DNA from: QHVT01 sp036389275 | GTDB taxonomy: Bacteria > Acidobacteriota > Thermoanaerobaculia > Gp7-AA8 | Reading direction: 5' to 3' | DNA: 64,000 nt | Assembly (NCBI GenBank): GCA_036389275.1 | Contig: DASVQE010000009.1 | Span: 1 to 64,000 of the forward strand | Shown here: one piece after another, positions 49,011 through 57,952 of the stretch | Position numbering within the stretch: position 1 is the first letter of the stretch | Layout: every line of letters begins with the position of its first letter | The notes under the pieces: generated by a model | What the model was told of the DNA's origin: nothing | The model's input: only the letters and a program-made list of their open reading frames with translations | The model's database searches: none | Position numbers and translations under genes: made by a program

Positions 49011-49305
49011 CAAGATTGCCGAACCGAAGGCGCGCATCGCCGCGCTCGACGCGATGTTCGCCGCGCTGTCCCATCCGGCGCGGCGCCAGATCCTGATGAC
49101 CATCCACTTCCGCGGCGGCTCGATGACCTCGGGCGAGATCGCCGCCCGCTTCGCCCACGCCTGGCCGACCACCACGCGTCACCTGCGCGCGCTCGAGGAA
49201 GCGAAACTGCTGACCGTCTCCCAGGAAGGCCGCAGCCGCGTCTACCACCTCGAGCGCGCCCAGCTCCGGCTGGTCACGGAATGGGTGGCGTGGTTCGAGA
49301 AGTGA
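48997..49305 (+). CDS. ArsR-family transcriptional regulator
   Basis: 102 aa winged helix: ALSHPARRQILMTIHFRGGS, MTSGEIAARFAHAWPTTTRH (recognition helix) and EGRSRVYHL (wing). No Cys metal site is visible, so the signal is probably not a metal. TTG 48997 is used (14-bp overlap with the upstream gene); the first ATG, at 49054, would still keep the whole HTH. It probably autoregulates through the palindrome upstream. Confidence 0.8.
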   Translation: MKPPDKIAEPKARIAALDAMFAALSHPARRQILMTIHFRGGSMTSGEIAARFAHAWPTTTRHLRALEEAKLLTVSQEGRSRVYHLERAQLRLVTEWVAWFEK

Positions 49306-49309
49306 GGCC

Positions 49310-49798
49310 TCAGGACGTGTGGGCGCGCCAGTCGACGTCCCGAAGCTTCGACGCTTCCGCACGGATGGCCTGCTCCAGCGTCCGATCCGGTCCGGCGAAG
49401 CTCTCGCGGCAGTAGTCGCAATCGTGGACGAGGTACCAGTCGGTGAAGCCGCGCGGCGCGAGGTCCGGCGGAAAGATGTTGCTGAGCAGAGTCGCTGCTT
49501 CGCGAGGATGCAGCTCGCCGGCAGCGAGCCGTCTGGCCACGTCCTGGGCGTGAATGATCAGCGCCTGCTCGCCCGAGATCTTCTCGAGTCCGAGCTCGTC
49601 CACCGCCGCCTCGAATAGCGCCCGGAGGTCGGGCGTGAAGAACGGCGGCTCCTCGATGGCCAGCCGCAGCAGCGCCGGCGAGTCGTGTCCCGCCTCCAGC
49701 GCGTCCTGCGCCCAGGCCACGTACTCTTCGGCGCGCGCGCCACCGCGATACTCCGCGGAGCGGACGATCGCGTAGGCGGTAAACACGTCCCGCCTCAC
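49310..49798 (-). CDS. Hypothetical protein
   Basis: 162 aa, all-helical in appearance, with a HDCDYC motif (C-x2-C) near residues 127-132 that could bind metal. No family recognised. Its start overlaps the end of the lytic transglycosylase gene by 4 bp, suggesting co-translation. Function unknown. Confidence 0.5.
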   Translation of the reverse strand: MRRDVFTAYAIVRSAEYRGGARAEEYVAWAQDALEAGHDSPALLRLAIEEPPFFTPDLRALFEAAVDELGLEKISGEQALIIHAQDVARRLAAGELHPREAATLLSNIFPPDLAPRGFTDWYLVHDCDYCRESFAGPDRTLEQAIRAEASKLRDVDWRAHTS

Positions 49799-52170
49799 GG
49801 CTCCGCCCTCAACCCGCCCACCGCTCCGCCGCCGCCGTAAATCGCACCATAACGTTCATAAGAATTCATCACCTTAAGAACGTAATGCTTTGTCTCGTCG
49901 AAATTGATGGATGATATGAAGTAGTCATCTTCGGCGGCAGGTTGCAGGCGCGACCAGAGCGCGACTTGCTTCGGGCCGGCGTTGTAGGCGGCGCTGGCGC
50001 GGTAGCGGTTGCCGCCGAATTGCTGGGAGAGCTCGGCGATGTATTTCGCGCCGAGGCGGATGATCACTCGCGGATCGTAGAGGTCCTCCGGCGAGAGATC
50101 GACCAGGCCGACGTCGCGGCCGATGTCGCGGGCGGTGGTGATGATGAACTGCAGCAGGCCACGCGCGGCGGCCTGCGACTTCGCCCGCGGATTGAAGCGC
50201 GATTCCTCGCGCATGATCGAGAGCACGAGCGATGGGTCGGCCTCGTATTTTTTCGCGTCTTCCGTGATGTACTCGTAGAAGTAGCGCGGATAGAGAAGCT
50301 GCCGCACGGCCAGCGGCAGGAGGTCGGGATGGAAGTCGTTCGGCACCGACTTCATCAGCACCTCGACCGCGTAGATCGAGTCGCGCGACGCGCCGCCTTC
50401 CTGCAGCGCGAGCGAGCGCGTGAGCGCCGTGCGCGGCGGGCGCAGGCCCCACCGCCGCTCGATGGCCGGCGTCGCGTCGTCGTACAAGCCCATCGCCAGC
50501 AGCAGCTCGCCCGCACCGGCGTTCGGAAATTGCGGCAGCGGCTCCGGCTGCAGCTCGAGCACGTTGCGATACGCCGGGATCTCGCGATAGATCGCGGCCA
50601 GCCGCTGCAACTGCGCCTCGCGGTCTTTCGATGACAGCAGCACGCGATCGGTCTGGATGCGCCGCGCCAGATCGAACTGCTTCGCCGCGAGGAGTTGCGT
50701 GACCTGCGCCTCGCGCAGCGCCAGCTCGCCGGCGAGCTTCGGCGCGATGGCCGGCGAGTCGAGGCGCGTGCGCGCGAGGTAGGCAAAGTGCGACGGCGCC
50801 TTCGAGCGCAGCACGTCGAGGTACGAGCGGAACGACGCCGGCGCATCGAGCGGCTCGAGCGCACGCGCGCGCCAGTAGGCGAGCTCCGCGCGGTCGTAGT
50901 CGTCGAGGAGCTTCGGCGGGACGGCGTTCAGCGTGACGATGCACGCGCGCGGATTGCCGAGGGCCAGCATGCCGAGGGCGTAGGCGAGCGAGCCTTCGAG
51001 ATTCGCGCGCTCGTTGCCGGCCAGCTTGCGCAGCAGCGCGAGATCGGCCGCGGCCTCGCCGGCGCGGCGCTGTTTGATGCGCGTGCGGATGCGCTGCGTG
51101 AGCGCCGCCGTCGTCGCCGGAAACTTTCCCTTGATGGCGATCGTGCCGGTCATCAGCCGCTCGGCCAGCGCGTCGTCGCCGCGCAGTTGCGCCGCGCGCG
51201 CGGCATGCCAGAAGAACGTCGCCTTTTGCTTCGGATCCTTCGTCACATTCGCGCCGCGCAGATACGCCGCCTGCGCCTCGGCGTACTGTTCGCCGCCGAA
51301 GTAGCAGCGCCCCAGCGCGAACTGCAGATCGTCCGAATACTTCGCGCGCAACGCGAGCTGCAGCACCGCGACGGCGCGATCGAAGTGACGATGCTTCTGC
51401 AGCGACTCGCCCATGAGCGCGAGCTGCTGCGCGTTCATCCGCTGCAGCAGCGCCGGCTTGTCGAGCGCGCGCGTGGCGCGGTCGGAGGCATCGTCGCCGG
51501 TGCCGCCCTGCAGCAGCGCGAGGCCGCGCACGAGCGCGCCGGCCGGATCGTGCGAGGCCGACGCCTCGACGATGCGCGCGCTCATCTCGCGGCGCAGCGA
51601 CGTCGGCGCCGACGGCGCGAGTTTCGCCGCGAGCTCCGCCAGCCGCTGCGTGTTGCCGGCTTCGCCGAGGTAGTCGATCTCGTCTTCGATGGCCTCGTCG
51701 CGATACGCCGACTGCGGATAGTCGGCGATCAGCATCGCGCGATAGCGGCTCGCTTCTTCGCCGTCGGCGATCGAGGCGCGGTGATAGAGCGCGTACTCGC
51801 GCAGCGGATTCCCTTCCGCGAGAAACGGCTCGAGCTTCTTCGCCGCGTCGTCGTCTTCGTCATCCTCGATCAGAGCGCGCGCGTGCAGATAGCCGAGCGA
51901 CCACTTCGCGTAGAGATCGGGATGCTGCTTCTCGATCGCGGCGAGCAGTTCCGCGAGCTCTTCGCCGTCGAGTTGGCGGAAGGTCGCCGACCACTGCTCG
52001 ACCGGCGGGATGCCGCGCGGCGTTTCGCGCGGCGTCTCGGTGCGCGCGGCGGCCGGACGGAAGACGCGATGGCGCCGCAGCCGCGCGCGATGGATGGCGA
52101 TGCCGAAGACGACCAGGAGAACGGCGATGGCGGCGCCGATGATGGCGATGCGTTGCGTCTTGCGCGTCAA
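49795..52170 (-). CDS. slt: Soluble-lytic-type murein transglycosylase
   Basis: 791 aa. An N-terminal membrane anchor (about 8-27) is followed by a long alpha-superhelix of TPR-like repeats (about 60-600) and a C-terminal SLT lysozyme-like domain (about 630-770): SIMREESRFNPRAKSQAAAR (catalytic Glu), GLLQFI, and ASAAYNAGPKQVALW. It cleaves peptidoglycan glycan strands with formation of 1,6-anhydro-MurNAc. The downstream gene starts within its stop. Confidence 0.9.
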   Translation of the reverse strand: MTRKTQRIAIIGAAIAVLLVVFGIAIHRARLRRHRVFRPAAARTETPRETPRGIPPVEQWSATFRQLDGEELAELLAAIEKQHPDLYAKWSLGYLHARALIEDDEDDDAAKKLEPFLAEGNPLREYALYHRASIADGEEASRYRAMLIADYPQSAYRDEAIEDEIDYLGEAGNTQRLAELAAKLAPSAPTSLRREMSARIVEASASHDPAGALVRGLALLQGGTGDDASDRATRALDKPALLQRMNAQQLALMGESLQKHRHFDRAVAVLQLALRAKYSDDLQFALGRCYFGGEQYAEAQAAYLRGANVTKDPKQKATFFWHAARAAQLRGDDALAERLMTGTIAIKGKFPATTAALTQRIRTRIKQRRAGEAAADLALLRKLAGNERANLEGSLAYALGMLALGNPRACIVTLNAVPPKLLDDYDRAELAYWRARALEPLDAPASFRSYLDVLRSKAPSHFAYLARTRLDSPAIAPKLAGELALREAQVTQLLAAKQFDLARRIQTDRVLLSSKDREAQLQRLAAIYREIPAYRNVLELQPEPLPQFPNAGAGELLLAMGLYDDATPAIERRWGLRPPRTALTRSLALQEGGASRDSIYAVEVLMKSVPNDFHPDLLPLAVRQLLYPRYFYEYITEDAKKYEADPSLVLSIMREESRFNPRAKSQAAARGLLQFIITTARDIGRDVGLVDLSPEDLYDPRVIIRLGAKYIAELSQQFGGNRYRASAAYNAGPKQVALWSRLQPAAEDDYFISSINFDETKHYVLKVMNSYERYGAIYGGGGAVGGLRAEP

Positions 52171-52622
52171 GAATCGTCTCGGGCCAGCGTTCCGGTCAGG
52201 ATGGCTTGCGGAGCTCGCCTGAGGATCTCGGCGCGTGCAATCGCATAGCCAAGAATCGCGTCGACCAACATGCGCCGTCCGTCGCGCGAGAGCAGGATCA
52301 GCACCTTGTCACGCACCTCGCGCACTTCGACGATGTCTTCCCACCGCATCCACCGCCCGCGCCTGCCGAACCACGACAGCAGCCGGTTCTCGTACTTCAC
52401 GCCGACCTCGCTCAGGTAGATGTGATCGCCGTACTGCATGATCGCGGCGGCTACCGTGCCGAGGAACAGCAGGATCAGGCCGGCCATCGGCGCGGCGCGA
52501 TAGTCGGTGGGATGCTCGGCCAGGTACATGAAGAAAATCGCCGCGGAGCCGAAGGCCGCGGCGCAGGAGATGATGCGCGGCACCGGCGGCCGCTCGAACA
52601 CGAGGAGGTTCTGCTCGTCCAT
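52167..52622 (-). CDS. Membrane protein with PH-like domain
   Basis: 151 aa. Two helices (about 20-38 and 48-66) followed by a bacterial PH-like fold: YLSEVGVKYENRLLSWFGRR, RWMRWEDIVEVREVRDKVLI, SRDGRRMLVD. Start ATG 52622. Function unknown; bPH proteins are often membrane scaffolds or stress-related. It overlaps the slt gene by 4 bp. Confidence 0.65.
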   Translation of the reverse strand: MDEQNLLVFERPPVPRIISCAAAFGSAAIFFMYLAEHPTDYRAAPMAGLILLFLGTVAAAIMQYGDHIYLSEVGVKYENRLLSWFGRRGRWMRWEDIVEVREVRDKVLILLSRDGRRMLVDAILGYAIARAEILRRAPQAILTGTLARDDS

Positions 52623-52657
52623 TCCTGGCGCTGTCCTCAACAGTCTGATGCGTCGGA

Positions 52658-52663
52658 TACAAT
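52658..52663 (+). promoter_or_regulatory. Putative -10 box of proS (leaderless)
   Basis: TACAAT followed by 9 nt and then the proS ATG, with no ribosome-binding site between. The predicted transcript starts within a few bases of the ATG. Confidence 0.5.
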
Positions 52664-52672
52664 CCCCGGCCC

Positions 52673-54385
52673 ATGCGTTGGAGCCGTTACTTTCTCAATA
52701 CGCTGCGCGAGGTCCCGGCCGACGCCGACGTCATCAGCCAGAAGCTGATGATGCGCGCCGGCATGATCCGCAAAGTCGCCGCCGGCATCTACACCTATCT
52801 GCCGCTCGGCCTCCGTTCCGTACAGAAACTCGAAGCGATCGTGCGCGAGGAGATGAACCGCGCCGGCGCCGTCGAGCTGCTGATGCCGGCCATCCAGCCG
52901 GCGGAATTGTGGATGGAATCGGGTCGCTGGCAGAAGTATGGAAAAGAGCTTCTCCGGATCAAAGACCGCCACGACCGCGACTTCATCTTCGGACCGACGC
53001 ATGAGGAAGTGATCACCGACAGCGTCCGCGACACGATCAATTCGTACCGGCAGCTCCCGGTCAATCTCTATCAGATCCAGACGAAGTTCCGCGATGAAGT
53101 GCGCCCGCGCTTCGGCCTCATGCGCGGCCGCGAGTTCATCATGAAGGACGCCTACTCGTTCCACACGTCGCGCGAGTCGCTCGACGTGACGTACGAGGCC
53201 ATGCGCGCCGCCTACAGTGCCATCTTTCATCGCTGCGGGTTAGACCACGTACCGGTCGAAGCCGATACCGGCAACATCGGCGGCTCCGCCTCGCACGAGT
53301 TCATGGTGCTGGCGCAGTCGGGCGAAGACGCGGTGGTGAGCTGCCCGAACTGCCGCTACGGCGCGAACGTCGAGAAGGCCACCTCGAAGTTTTTCGACGA
53401 CGAGGTCGAGCCGGCGCCGTCCGACGCCATCGCCGAATTGCACACGCCCGGCACGCAGTCGATCGACGACGTCGGCAAGTTCCTCGGCAAGCCGACCTCG
53501 GAGCTGGTCAAGACGCTCGTCTTCGACAGCGACGTCGGCCCCGTGATGGTGCTGGTACGCGGCGATCGCGAAGGGAACGAGGTCAAGATCAAGAATCACC
53601 TCGGCGCGACGTTCCTCGAGATGATCGGCGAGTCGCGCTTCGAGGAAGCGACCGGCGGACCGGTCGGCTACTGCGGCCCGGTCGGCACCCGCTGCGCGCG
53701 CGTGCTCGCCGACTACGCGCTGCACGGACGCAAGCGCTGGATCGTCGGCGCGAACAAGAAGGATGCTCATCTCGACTACGCCGTGCCCGGCCGCGATTTT
53801 CCGGAGCCGGAGTACGGCGATTTCACGACCGTGCTCGCCGGCGATCCATGCGTGCGCTGCGGCACGCCGCTCGAGATCTATCGCGGCATCGAAGTCGGCC
53901 ACGTGTTCAAGCTCGGCACGAAGTACTCCGAGGCCATGCACTGCGAGTATCTCGATGAGGGCGGCCAGCGCCAGCCGATGATCATGGGTTGCTACGGTCT
54001 CGGCATCGGCCGCACGGTGGCCTCCGCGGTCGAGCAGAGCCACGACGACGACGGCATCATCTGGCCCGTTCCGATCGCGCCGTTCGAAGCGGTGGTGACG
54101 TCGGTCGGCAAGGACGAGGCGGTCCTGCGCACCGCGACCGAAGTCTACGAAGCGCTGCTGCAGGCAGGCATCGACGTCCTCTTCGACGACCGCGACGAAC
54201 GCCCCGGCGTGAAGTTCAAGGACGCCGATCTGATCGGCTTCCCGCTGCGGATCGCCGTCGGCGCGAAGAGCCTCGCCAACGGCCACGTCGAATGGAGCCA
54301 CCGCAAGGATCGCGCGAAGCAGCTCGCCGCGCCGGCAGACGCCATCGCGCAGGTCATCGAAGCGGTGAAAGCGGCGCGCGTGTGA
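52673..54385 (+). CDS. proS: Prolyl-tRNA synthetase
   Basis: 570 aa class II bacterial-type ProRS. MIRKVAAGIYTYLPLGLR, motif 2 in FRDEVRPRFGLMRGREFIMK, a YbaK-like editing insert (about 235-390; it includes PTSELVKTLVFDS) and the C-terminal motif 3 GCYGLGIGRTVASAVEQ plus the anticodon domain are present. The insert clears Ala-tRNA-Pro. Monocistronic; followed by a large repeat element. Confidence 0.96.
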   Translation: MRWSRYFLNTLREVPADADVISQKLMMRAGMIRKVAAGIYTYLPLGLRSVQKLEAIVREEMNRAGAVELLMPAIQPAELWMESGRWQKYGKELLRIKDRHDRDFIFGPTHEEVITDSVRDTINSYRQLPVNLYQIQTKFRDEVRPRFGLMRGREFIMKDAYSFHTSRESLDVTYEAMRAAYSAIFHRCGLDHVPVEADTGNIGGSASHEFMVLAQSGEDAVVSCPNCRYGANVEKATSKFFDDEVEPAPSDAIAELHTPGTQSIDDVGKFLGKPTSELVKTLVFDSDVGPVMVLVRGDREGNEVKIKNHLGATFLEMIGESRFEEATGGPVGYCGPVGTRCARVLADYALHGRKRWIVGANKKDAHLDYAVPGRDFPEPEYGDFTTVLAGDPCVRCGTPLEIYRGIEVGHVFKLGTKYSEAMHCEYLDEGGQRQPMIMGCYGLGIGRTVASAVEQSHDDDGIIWPVPIAPFEAVVTSVGKDEAVLRTATEVYEALLQAGIDVLFDDRDERPGVKFKDADLIGFPLRIAVGAKSLANGHVEWSHRKDRAKQLAAPADAIAQVIEAVKAARV

Positions 54386-54395
54386 CGCGCGCCGC

Positions 54396-54657
54396 TTAGT
54401 GCTAAGTGCAAAGTGCTAAGTGCTGACACGCGCCGCGCGATTGCAACTCGCGCTCGGGAGGCACGTGTCACCCGAGCGCGAGGTGCAATCACGCCGTTCG
54501 CGCCAGCACTTAGCACTCAGCACTTAGCACTGCGCTGCGGCGCGAAGTGCTGACACGCGCCGCGCGACTGCACCTCGCGCTCGGGAGGCACGTGTCACCC
54601 GAGCGGAAGGTGCATCCGCGCCGCTCGCGCCAGCACTTAGCACTCAGCACTTAGCAC
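54396..54657. repeat. Doubled dyad element downstream of proS
   Basis: This fills most of the 300-nt gap after proS. A heptamer array (TAAGTGC-type, 54396-54423) leads into a 113-nt unit (54418-54530) that recurs at 54545-54657 with about 8 mismatches and no gaps. Each unit holds a 17-bp hairpin: 54442-54458 with 54471-54487, and 54569-54585 with 54598-54614, both around an identical 12-nt loop. Each ends with inverted heptamers (GCACTTA, GCACTCA, GCACTTA, GCAC). The consensus of the two copies gives a perfect 17-bp stem; each copy breaks it at different places. There is no coding content. Confidence 0.85.
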
Positions 54658-54685
54658 CGTCTTCGCCTCTGCTATCCTGCGCGCC

Positions 54686-56083
54686 ATGCGCAAGTTCCTT
54701 CTGCTCCTGCTCGGTTTCGCAGCATTGCCGACGCTCGCTCAGAACGTCGACATCGAGTCGCTCTCCGGCCTGCAGTTCAACTTCGGCAATCCCGGCGCGC
54801 GGTCCCTCGGCATGGGCGGCGCGTTCCTCGGTCTCGCCGACGATGCTTCGGCCGCCGAAGCAAATCCGGCCGGCCTGACCATCCTCCGCAAGCCGGAAGT
54901 CTCCATCGAGGCGCGCAATTACCTCGAGCAGCAGCTCTTCACCACCAGCGGTACGTATCCCGACGTCGAGCGCACGCCGTTCACGCACTACAGCGACCGC
55001 GTGGTGGTCTCGTTCGCGAGCGCGGTCTATCCGTTCAAGAAATTCACCGTCGGCGCCTACTTTCACGAGCCGCTGAACAACGAAGGCAGCGGCGTGGTCG
55101 CGCCGCGCTTCGACGAGCTCACCGGCCGCCTCGAGACGGCGCTGCCGAATTTCTACCTGCCGGTCACCGGCCAGAATCAGTTCGGCGATCCGGTCACGCA
55201 GGCGCAGTGCGAGGCGCTCCGTCACACGAACAACAATCCGTTCGCCTGCCTCGAGTTCCGCGTCAATCCGTTCATTTCCGCGCTCGACGTGCGGCAGCGC
55301 ACCTTCGGTCTCGCCGGCGCGTGGCAGATCCATCCGAAGTTCTCCGTCGGCGCGACGGTGCGCCATCAGCGGTTCCAGGAGGCGGCCTTCACCTTCCGCT
55401 TCACGCAGCAGTTTGACGCGGACGCGGTGATCGTGCAGGCGACAGCGAAGGAGAACGGCGCCGACGTCGATGTGATCGAAGAGAGCGACACCACGTTCGC
55501 GGCCGGCTTCAAGTGGTCGCCCACCGACAAGATCAGCGTCGGCGGCGTCTACAAGCAGGGTCCGGAGTTCGCCGCGCCGCTCTTCTTCGCGAATGCCGCC
55601 ACGAACTTCGACTTCGTGCGCGCCGCGGAGACGAAGTTCCACATTCCCGACGTCGCCGGCGTCGGCGTGTCGGTGCGTCCGATCCCGGTGCTGACCGTCA
55701 ACTTCGACGCGGTGCGCGTGACCTACTCGAATCTCGCCGACGACTTCGTCGCGTCCGTCGCCGACGTGCGCGAGCTCGACGAGCCATTCGGTGCTGACGA
55801 CGTCCTGGAGCTGCACCTCGGCGCGGAGTATTTCTTCTCCACCAAGATCCCGTTCGCGCTGCGCGCCGGCTACTGGCGCGACCCGGCGCACGCCATCGAA
55901 TGGCGCGGCCCGGTGAACCGCCCCGACTTCATCGCCGAGTCGCTGCTCTACCCGAAGGGCGAGACCCAGAACCACATCTCCGTCGGCGCCGGCTTCGCCT
56001 GGCCCCGTTTCCAGATCGACGCCGCGTACGACTCGTCAGAGCATTACAAGGTGGGGTCGATTTCGATGGTGGCGCGGTTCTAG
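54686..56083 (+). CDS. FadL/OmpP1-type outer-membrane transport protein
   Basis: 465 aa. Signal peptide (about 1-19, cleavage before QNVDI). Then LQFNFGNPGARSLGMGGAFL and DDASAAEANPAGLTILRKPE, the N-terminal plug pattern of the FadL/TodX/OmpP1 family, and a beta-barrel to the terminal aromatic RF. These proteins take up hydrophobic substrates, including aromatic compounds in some cases. TATCCT ends 7 nt before the ATG. Confidence 0.85.
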   Translation: MRKFLLLLLGFAALPTLAQNVDIESLSGLQFNFGNPGARSLGMGGAFLGLADDASAAEANPAGLTILRKPEVSIEARNYLEQQLFTTSGTYPDVERTPFTHYSDRVVVSFASAVYPFKKFTVGAYFHEPLNNEGSGVVAPRFDELTGRLETALPNFYLPVTGQNQFGDPVTQAQCEALRHTNNNPFACLEFRVNPFISALDVRQRTFGLAGAWQIHPKFSVGATVRHQRFQEAAFTFRFTQQFDADAVIVQATAKENGADVDVIEESDTTFAAGFKWSPTDKISVGGVYKQGPEFAAPLFFANAATNFDFVRAAETKFHIPDVAGVGVSVRPIPVLTVNFDAVRVTYSNLADDFVASVADVRELDEPFGADDVLELHLGAEYFFSTKIPFALRAGYWRDPAHAIEWRGPVNRPDFIAESLLYPKGETQNHISVGAGFAWPRFQIDAAYDSSEHYKVGSISMVARF

Positions 56084-56736
56084 TCGCTGACGGCGTCGAG
56101 CGGCACGTCCAGCAGATCGAACTGCTGCCAGCCGCCGAAATCGTAGTGCCACCATTCGCTCGGAAAGACTTCGAATCCGTTGCGGGTCATGACCTCGCGT
56201 AGCAATGCGCGATTGACGATCGCCTCGGCCGGCAGGTCGTTGAAGGCGTGGGCGGCGCGCGGCGTGAAGTCGTCGTAGCCGGTCGGCATCGCGAGCTCGT
56301 CGCCGGTTTTCAAATCGATCAGGGTGAGGTCGACCGCGGCGCCGCGGTTGTGGCGCGAGCCTTTCTTCGGATCGGCGACAAAGTCGGGATCGTGGATGGC
56401 GTCCCACATGGCCACGGTCACGCGATACGGGCGATAGCCGTCGAAGATCTTGATGCCGAGGCCGCGGGCGGCGAGCTCGCGCTGCACGTTCGCGAGTGCG
56501 GCGGCGGCGGGCGCGCGGAGAAACGCTTTCGCCGACGGATAGAGCGGGCGGTGCATGAAGTTGTTCGGCGTGGCGTAGCGGATGTCGAGCGGAATGCCGC
56601 GCGCGGCGAGGTCGACCAGCTCGTTCGACGCATCGGCGCGCACCGCGGCGCGGTACTCGCGCGCGTTCGCGACCTGCAGGCGCGAGCTGGCGCAGGCGAC
56701 GAAGAGCAGCAGCGCGAAGTTGATCGCCCGTCTCAT
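56080..56736 (-). CDS. D-Ala-D-Ala dipeptidase (VanX/DdpX family)
   Basis: 218 aa. An N-terminal hydrophobic signal with a possible lipobox (LLFVACAS). Metal and catalytic motifs of the M15 family are complete: GSRHNRGAAVDLTL (His, Asp) and SEWWHYDF (Glu, His). It cleaves D-Ala-D-Ala and so can recycle peptidoglycan peptides. The exported form argues against a VanX resistance role, which is cytosolic. Convergent with the porin gene (4-bp overlap) and divergent from the LLM gene. Confidence 0.88.
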   Translation of the reverse strand: MRRAINFALLLFVACASSRLQVANAREYRAAVRADASNELVDLAARGIPLDIRYATPNNFMHRPLYPSAKAFLRAPAAAALANVQRELAARGLGIKIFDGYRPYRVTVAMWDAIHDPDFVADPKKGSRHNRGAAVDLTLIDLKTGDELAMPTGYDDFTPRAAHAFNDLPAEAIVNRALLREVMTRNGFEVFPSEWWHYDFGGWQQFDLLDVPLDAVSD

Positions 56737-56758
56737 CTCTTCTACTGTAGCCCGTCAC

Positions 56759-57952
56759 ATGGAGCTTGATATTTTCTTTTCGATTTGCCAGACCGAGGTG
56801 CACGGCTACCTGCCGAGCGAAAAGGTGATGTTCGAGAACTTCTTCGAACAGGTCGAGCTCGCCGACGCGCTCGGCTTCGGCACTGCCTGGGTCGCGGAGA
56901 GTCATCTCTCGACGGAAGTGCAGAAGACCAATCCCGGGGCGGTCATCCCGCACTTTGTCGGCGAGATCGGGCTCAACACCGACATCCTGCAGCTCGCCCA
57001 TCGCGTCTTCGCGCGCACGAAGCGCATCGGCATCGGCTCGGCCATCATGAACATCCTCTGCAACGGCGGCCCGATCGCCGCGGCGGAGCGGATCAAGACC
57101 TTTCTCGCGCTGCACGGCCTCGACGAGAACGAGCGGCGCCTGCTCACCGTCGGCTTCGCCTCCGGGCGCTTCCCGTTCATCAACGTCCCGTACGGCATCG
57201 TCCCGCGCGATCCGGTCGAGGCGGCCGCGTGGCCGGTGGTGAAGAACAAGATCTTCGAGGAGGCGACGGAGATTTTTCTCCGGCTGCTCAAAGGCGAAGT
57301 GCTCTCGTCGCGCGAGATCACGCCGCGCGCCCTGCGCCGCGCCGACTTCCGCACCGACGCCGACTGGCAGCGCGCCGTCGACGCATTCGGTCAACAAGTT
57401 GACGAGATTCCGCTGGCGCCGCGCTGGCGCTTCCCGAACCTGAAGATCATCCCGCAGGAGTCGCGCATGGACCTGCTGCGCCTCTCCATCGGCTCGCACG
57501 ATCCCGCCACGCAGATCTTCGCCAACACCATCCTGCCGGTGGGCGTGTTCAATCTCTCCATCACGCCGGGCGCCGAGATCGAGCAGACCAACGAGCGCAT
57601 GCGCACGCACTACCATCCGGACGGCGGCGGCTGGCAGCGCCGCCTCATGCCGCGCACGGTGCTCGTCTTCATCAACGACGACCCGGCGCAGGCCCGCGAA
57701 GAAGCGCGCGACGCGCTCTCGAACTACTGGCGCGCCCTCGAAGGCACCCTCGACGAGGAAAAGGTGCGCCGCGCCACCGACAACGCCCTGGTCGGCGACG
57801 CCGCCGAGATCGCCGCCCAGGCCCGCGAGCGCTTCCACCCCGAAGACCGCCTGATGCTCTGGTTCGACTTCAACAATCACGACTCAAAAAGAGTCATGAA
57901 AAACATGCGCGATTTTGTGGAACGGGTGATGCCTCAGATGCGCAGCTCGTAA
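56759..57952 (+). CDS. LLM-class flavin-dependent oxidoreductase
   Basis: 397 aa bacterial-luciferase-like TIM barrel. ELADALGFGTAWVAESHLST (the conserved His loop), a GIGSAIMNILCNGGPIAAAE strand-helix and TVGFASGR are typical of FMN or F420-dependent monooxygenases of this family. ATG 56759 is chosen over frames running into the divergent gene. The substrate is unknown. It lies 2.5 kb upstream of the aromatic ring-cleavage genes and is not in their operon. The 3' end overlaps the convergent propeller gene by 19 bp. Confidence 0.8.
   Translation: MELDIFFSICQTEVHGYLPSEKVMFENFFEQVELADALGFGTAWVAESHLSTEVQKTNPGAVIPHFVGEIGLNTDILQLAHRVFARTKRIGIGSAIMNILCNGGPIAAAERIKTFLALHGLDENERRLLTVGFASGRFPFINVPYGIVPRDPVEAAAWPVVKNKIFEEATEIFLRLLKGEVLSSREITPRALRRADFRTDADWQRAVDAFGQQVDEIPLAPRWRFPNLKIIPQESRMDLLRLSIGSHDPATQIFANTILPVGVFNLSITPGAEIEQTNERMRTHYHPDGGGWQRRLMPRTVLVFINDDPAQAREEARDALSNYWRALEGTLDEEKVRRATDNALVGDAAEIAAQARERFHPEDRLMLWFDFNNHDSKRVMKNMRDFVERVMPQMRSS

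Noticed and set aside
56080..56736. Vancomycin resistance gene (vanX)
   Set aside because: The enzyme is exported and no vanH/vanA-type ligase or two-component system is nearby; the Ddl in the window looks like a normal D-Ala ligase.
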